This document shows, piece after piece, positions 59,805 to 64,000 of a stretch of 64,000 bases of DNA; the stretch's first letter is position 1, and each line of letters starts with the position of its first letter. The position numbers and the translations under genes were made by a program. Below the pieces are notes generated by a model. The model did no database searches and had not been told where the DNA came from. It was given only the letters and a program-made list of their open reading frames with translations. This stretch comes from Boswellia sacra (Eukaryota > Streptophyta > Magnoliopsida > Sapindales > Burseraceae). The stretch covers positions 186,001 through 250,000 of the forward strand of contig SNVD02014754.1 in assembly GCA_013180625.2 (NCBI GenBank), in the 5' to 3' direction.

Positions 59805-61239
59805 GTTCATTTCATCTCAGAACTCTCCGTTTTATTAACCAAGGTTGATGCAACTTCAAGCCGAATTTGAGCGAGAACCTGGGCCCATCACTTAATTGAA
59901 CTCATTCTTTCAAAACTTTCGGCTTATTATAACTACAAACTCAATTCAGCCCATTAATATAAAAATGACTCAATTAAAGTATTTCTTATTCTTTTACTAT
60001 TTTTTCACGTGATATTCTCTCTATTTTTTTCTTTAAAAAGAGCTTCAAAAAATGACGATTTTTTTTTCAAACTCTGTCAAAAGTTTTAAAAAAAACTATT
60101 AATAGATTTTCTCAAACAAATTTTGTTTTTCCATTAACATTTTTTTTATGGTTTTGAGAATATGAGAGAGGAATTGATGGTTTTTTTTTTTTAAATTATG
60201 CACATGTATGATAAAAATACCTAATCAAATTAATCCATCAATAAATTGTTTAGTAAACAACAATATCAAATAATTGAACATTAATTAGTATCATCTAGTT
60301 GGTTCAATCTATTTAAACCATATAGCATTAATTAAGCATTGCTAGCTACGGAAACATGAAATAATTTGATCAACTAAGGTTATAGTTGAGAAGCACTGTA
60401 TCAACTAAGATTGTTAATTGACAAGATACACAACTACAAGATCTATTGTGCAATTAGTTGGCAACTCTTATCGTCTTTAAAGTTCATGAATATTGCTGTG
60501 CAATGCATGTAGAGAAATTGGTTGCGCAGCACCTTGTTGGTTTGCAAGACATTATCGATCATTATACTGAGTCTAATGTTCAACTAATGTGTTTATTTGA
60601 CTTATTTTTTGTTCACATGGGTCTAAAATAATCAATTCGACGAGAGGATTCGATGATTAAACCGTTAAATTAGTTTAACTTGACATTCATATTTAGGAAC
60701 AAGTAACGTTAAAGCTTAAGTTTATGAGCGACAATCTTCCATTCCTTTTACAATAATACATATAGTTCTTATAAATTGTATGGGAGTTGAAGATTTCTTT
60801 CCAAAGAAAAGTGGAATAGGAAGGAGGATGTCTGCCATTTTGTATATGTCTTGTATCATTATATGGTGTTTCAATTTGTCAAAAAATGGCCAATTTGTGA
60901 AGGTTGCTATTGTCCAATTTGGTCCCCATATGTCACCTAAAGTGGCTACTAAATTGTAAACTGAGATATTGAGGTCAATTTATTTTCACCTTCAAACAAC
61001 ATTGATATGTATGTAAATTAACAACAGGGTCTGAGTGGGCTGACTATAGCTTTCACTGTTGCCCATGAATTCTGAGGTGAAAGAGACTATTCTACATTTA
61101 TTATATTACTTCTTGATCTTGAATGACCACCTGAAACATTGTTTTCATCAATAACCATTTATAACACAAGTCTAATAAATAATTGTTTTATTTGGAATCG
61201 AATCACTCCTGTGCCCACCACCCACAAATATTTTTGACT
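59805..61239 (+). repeat. Tandem segmental duplication, copy 2
   Basis: Second copy of 58400-59559. Longer mainly because of extra sequence at about 60565-60770 (starting ATACTGAGTCTAATGTTCAA) that is absent from copy 1. Ends GACTCTTTG where copy 1 has GACTGAGAA. Confidence 0.85.
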
Positions 61240-64000
61240 CTTTGTGTTGTCGTTTTGGCTAAACTTAAACTGAGATTCATCTGCTAGCTGGCCAGCTCTT
61301 TGTTGCTTCTTCTTCAGAATACACAAAAAGTTAAGACACCGCCAATTGAGCAGAGATGGATCTAATTAGGGTGAGAAATTTATTGCTATTTACTAAACAT
61401 GGAGATGGAGACATAATGATAAGCTAGCTTACTATTTGATGTATCATAGTAGATCATTCTTTATTTTTCTTTTATCATTTAATTTGCCCACTAACTAAGA
61501 GCTTTATAAATGTTGGAGCTTTTGAGTGCATTAATGCTGAATTTTTGACTTTTTAGAGAGAGATAATTCTTGAATTCTAAGATTATTTCACAAAGGGTCG
61601 GCCTTAAATGGAGGCTAATTAATCATAATTAATCATTTTATGAAGTTGAAGGTTCATGCATAAAAACTATTGCATGGGAGTTTGAAAGTTTATTAACTTG
61701 ATCGATATAGACATCCAAATTGGTGGATCCAATAGACTTGATGGAGATCTTAGTTGTCAATGTAGTGGTAGGGTCCCCTTTGCCCACCACTCACCCCATC
61801 TTGTTTGTCATGAGTCAAGGCCAAATATTATTCATTCTAGAATTGCTTTTCAAATCTTTTATCATCACTTCACCCACCTTAGCTATAATACATAGCCACG
61901 CACGATTTTGGTTATCAAGCAAAAATAATTAGGGCTTGTTTATTTCGGCTCTCTGAGTAGAGCTTATTGAAGATTTTATTAGAGTAGAACTGGAACATAG
62001 AGATATAGGCGAATCTATGCTTGGACCAGAGGGTCTGGACCCCGTTGAAAATTTAAAATTTCATTATAATCCCCTGAAGTTTCAACTGTCACAAATATAC
62101 TATTATATAAAAATTACTTTATTTTAACAAGTACACCTTCATTTAAATATTACTTGATTTTAACAAATATAGCTCCTATCCTTGAGTTTATTCTTAACTT
62201 TAGGTGTTGTTTACGTTAAACTCTCTTAGAGTTACATAGTTAGTGGGTTCATGCATGTGACTCTATTTTACGTTATTACATATTGAAATGTTATGATATA
62301 TATACTCATATAATTTATTCGAAAGGTATTCAGAGTATACATAATCATAATGGATTTAAAAGATTATTTGCAATATATATACTATATCAATATGAATTTT
62401 TATAAATATTATTTAAATTTAATTCATCATCAATAGATTAATTTACAGAGAATCTTAAATTTAGATTATAAAATAGTACAAAAAAAATTCTCTAGTTATA
62501 GAATATCAAAATCGAAATATTAAAACATTTAGCTCTCATATAAAGTGTTAAAACAATGTTATTTAACACATATTAATAATAGTCAAATGACTTTAAAACT
62601 TATATATATATGTTAGAAACCTTTTTCAAACTATAATATATTACTTTAGTCTTACACACACACATATATACACATATATTAAAAAATAAAAAAATTATTT
62701 AATTTTTAGTTTATCTGAAGATTATTTTAAATATAATTAAATCTTGATTACTATATCTAGTTACATATTTATTTTAATTCTAAACTATATGGTGCCTTAA
62801 GAAAATTCATGGGTCCGCTACTACATGTGAAAATAGAGCTTTCATTAAAAAATTGATGGTTGTTTAGTTAGATAAATATATAAATAAAATACTTATTGAT
62901 GTTAAATTATCAAAATTATTTTTCTGGAAGTGAACGATAAGACAAATCTTTTAAAATATGATAAGAATATATTTGATATTTACTACTATAAAAAAGTTCA
63001 AAAATAGTTTTTTTCCAAAAGTCTTAATTTTTTATCTTCCTCTAATCGACATAAAAACAACTTTTTTTAATCACTCATATAAGCTATTTGTAGATGACAG
63101 CCATATAACCTAAAAAAATTTTGGAAGAGCGTTCAGTATTAACGAATCTCTTTTGACCAATAGAAAAGCTGAAGGAAACCCACCATTATAAAGAGGAGCA
63201 TTTTTTTACCATTTGTAAAAACCCTTTTTAATAACGCCAAAAACACTTGATTTTAAATAATTGAAAAACAAATTTATAGATATTGATGATGTGAAATTTT
63301 GGATGTTGTTGTTGTGGTTATAATGAGAGGCCAAGTGACTTGATGAGAATCCTAGTGACAAATCTTATCAAGGGATTACTTGCTATAGATGGTGAAGCTA
63401 AAATAGCACTAAAGACAATAACTAAGCCAATGCCTTAATTGCACTTTTTAATGTGCAAAAAGTAATTTAGTGATGCTTTAGCCTTAGCCTTAGCCTTAGC
63501 CCCACAATTATATTTGACTAACTTTCTTTATGTGAAAAAATTTAAGCAAAAGAAAGGAAAATCTCTTATTTAATAATTTAGATAATTTTTTAATCTAATT
63601 TCTTTTAAATCAATTGAACATAAATTTTTTGATAATCTTGAAGAGAATAACCTTGAATAGCTTCATAAGGTAGATAATTAAAGTTATTCACCATAATAGC
63701 TAGGCCAAAATTTTCTTCCTCTTTGGTTGTTTATTTGTATTACAAACTTACCAACCTTGTGTTGCCTTCTTTTTTTTTTATGGAAAAATATTATTTTATA
63801 ACAGAATTAGAATATTTTTCACCAATAATTTATGGTTGATTGTTGGTATATTTGAAATTATCCCTAACTTTTGCTAAAGATATATTTTAGGGAAAATGTA
63901 TTTAGTAAATATATAATTGTATAACATTAAATGATTTTGGAAGAAGAAGGAATTTTCCATTTCAAAGAAAAATATAAATTGGCATCAATAAATTATTTTC
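61240..64000. other. Gene-free right end
   Basis: No gene supported to the window edge. A candidate degraded hAT-like element spans about 62004-62823. A short GCCTTA tandem (CCTTAGCCTTAGCCTTAGCC, about 63481-63500) is present. The rest is AT-rich. Confidence 0.5.
62004..62823. mobile_element. Candidate degraded hAT-like element
   Basis: TAGGCGAATCTATG at the left and CATGGGTCCGCTACTA at the right are roughly inverted and match the general plant hAT end pattern. The 8-bp flanks are only partly alike, so boundaries are uncertain. No transposase. Confidence 0.4.

Noticed and set aside
1..64000. CRISPR array, operon, phage or viral integration
   Set aside because: No regularly spaced repeats, ribosome-binding sites, replication or capsid genes; everything fits a plant nuclear genome.

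Overview
The window is AT-rich nuclear DNA from a flowering plant, most probably a eudicot (rosid-like). The evidence is GT-AG spliced genes, an intron-containing plant elongator tRNA-Met, plant-only protein families (VQ, PLAT-plant-stress, the seed-type SDH2-3 iron-sulfur subunit, the Cys-less SCO homologue HCC2), and many short inverted-repeat transposons (MITEs) plus a SINE. I cannot name the species from sequence alone. No autonomous transposon, CRISPR array, virus or bacterial-type operon is visible.

Layout. 1-416: 3' end of a PLAT-domain stress protein gene (+), cut by the left edge. 1446-4686: five-exon TPR gene (-), relative of the TTL proteins but without the thioredoxin domain. 4687-8649: intergenic with a long-arm foldback MITE. 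8650-11979: seven-exon HCC2/SCO1-homologue-2 gene (-). 11980-24569: about 12.6 kb gene-free, with MITE and direct-repeat remnants. 24570-26126: intronless VQ-motif regulator (-) with a long purine/pyrimidine-rich leader. 26127-34041: gene-free with MITEs and palindromes. 34042-35951: four-exon SDH2-3 gene (+). 35.7-48.3 kb: a local duplication that copied the last SDH2 exon plus a three-exon major-facilitator transporter gene; the first transporter copy is a pseudogene, the second looks intact, and a third partial unit lies between them. 48716-48800: tRNA-Met(CAU) with an 11-nt intron. 52656-54104: intronless multi-pass membrane protein of unknown function. 54.1-64 kb: repeats, including a SINE split by a hAT-type MITE and a 1.2-1.4 kb tandem duplication.

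Gene relationships. These are independent plant transcription units. The strongest large-scale signal is microsynteny: PLAT, TPR, HCC2, VQ and SDH2-3 occur here together, while from memory Arabidopsis has them split between two homeologous blocks (PLAT3-TPR14-SDH2-3-VQ34 on chromosome 5; VQ30-PLAT1-HCC2 on chromosome 4). The window therefore looks like the unfractionated ancestral order. HCC2 and SDH2-3 both act at the mitochondrial inner membrane (complex IV biogenesis or redox, and complex II), but their shared neighbourhood is most simply inherited linkage. I found no convincing previously undescribed biological system; the notable items are genome-evolution events (nested transposons, stepwise gene death, a duplicated exon start, a GC-AG intron) and one uncharacterised membrane protein.
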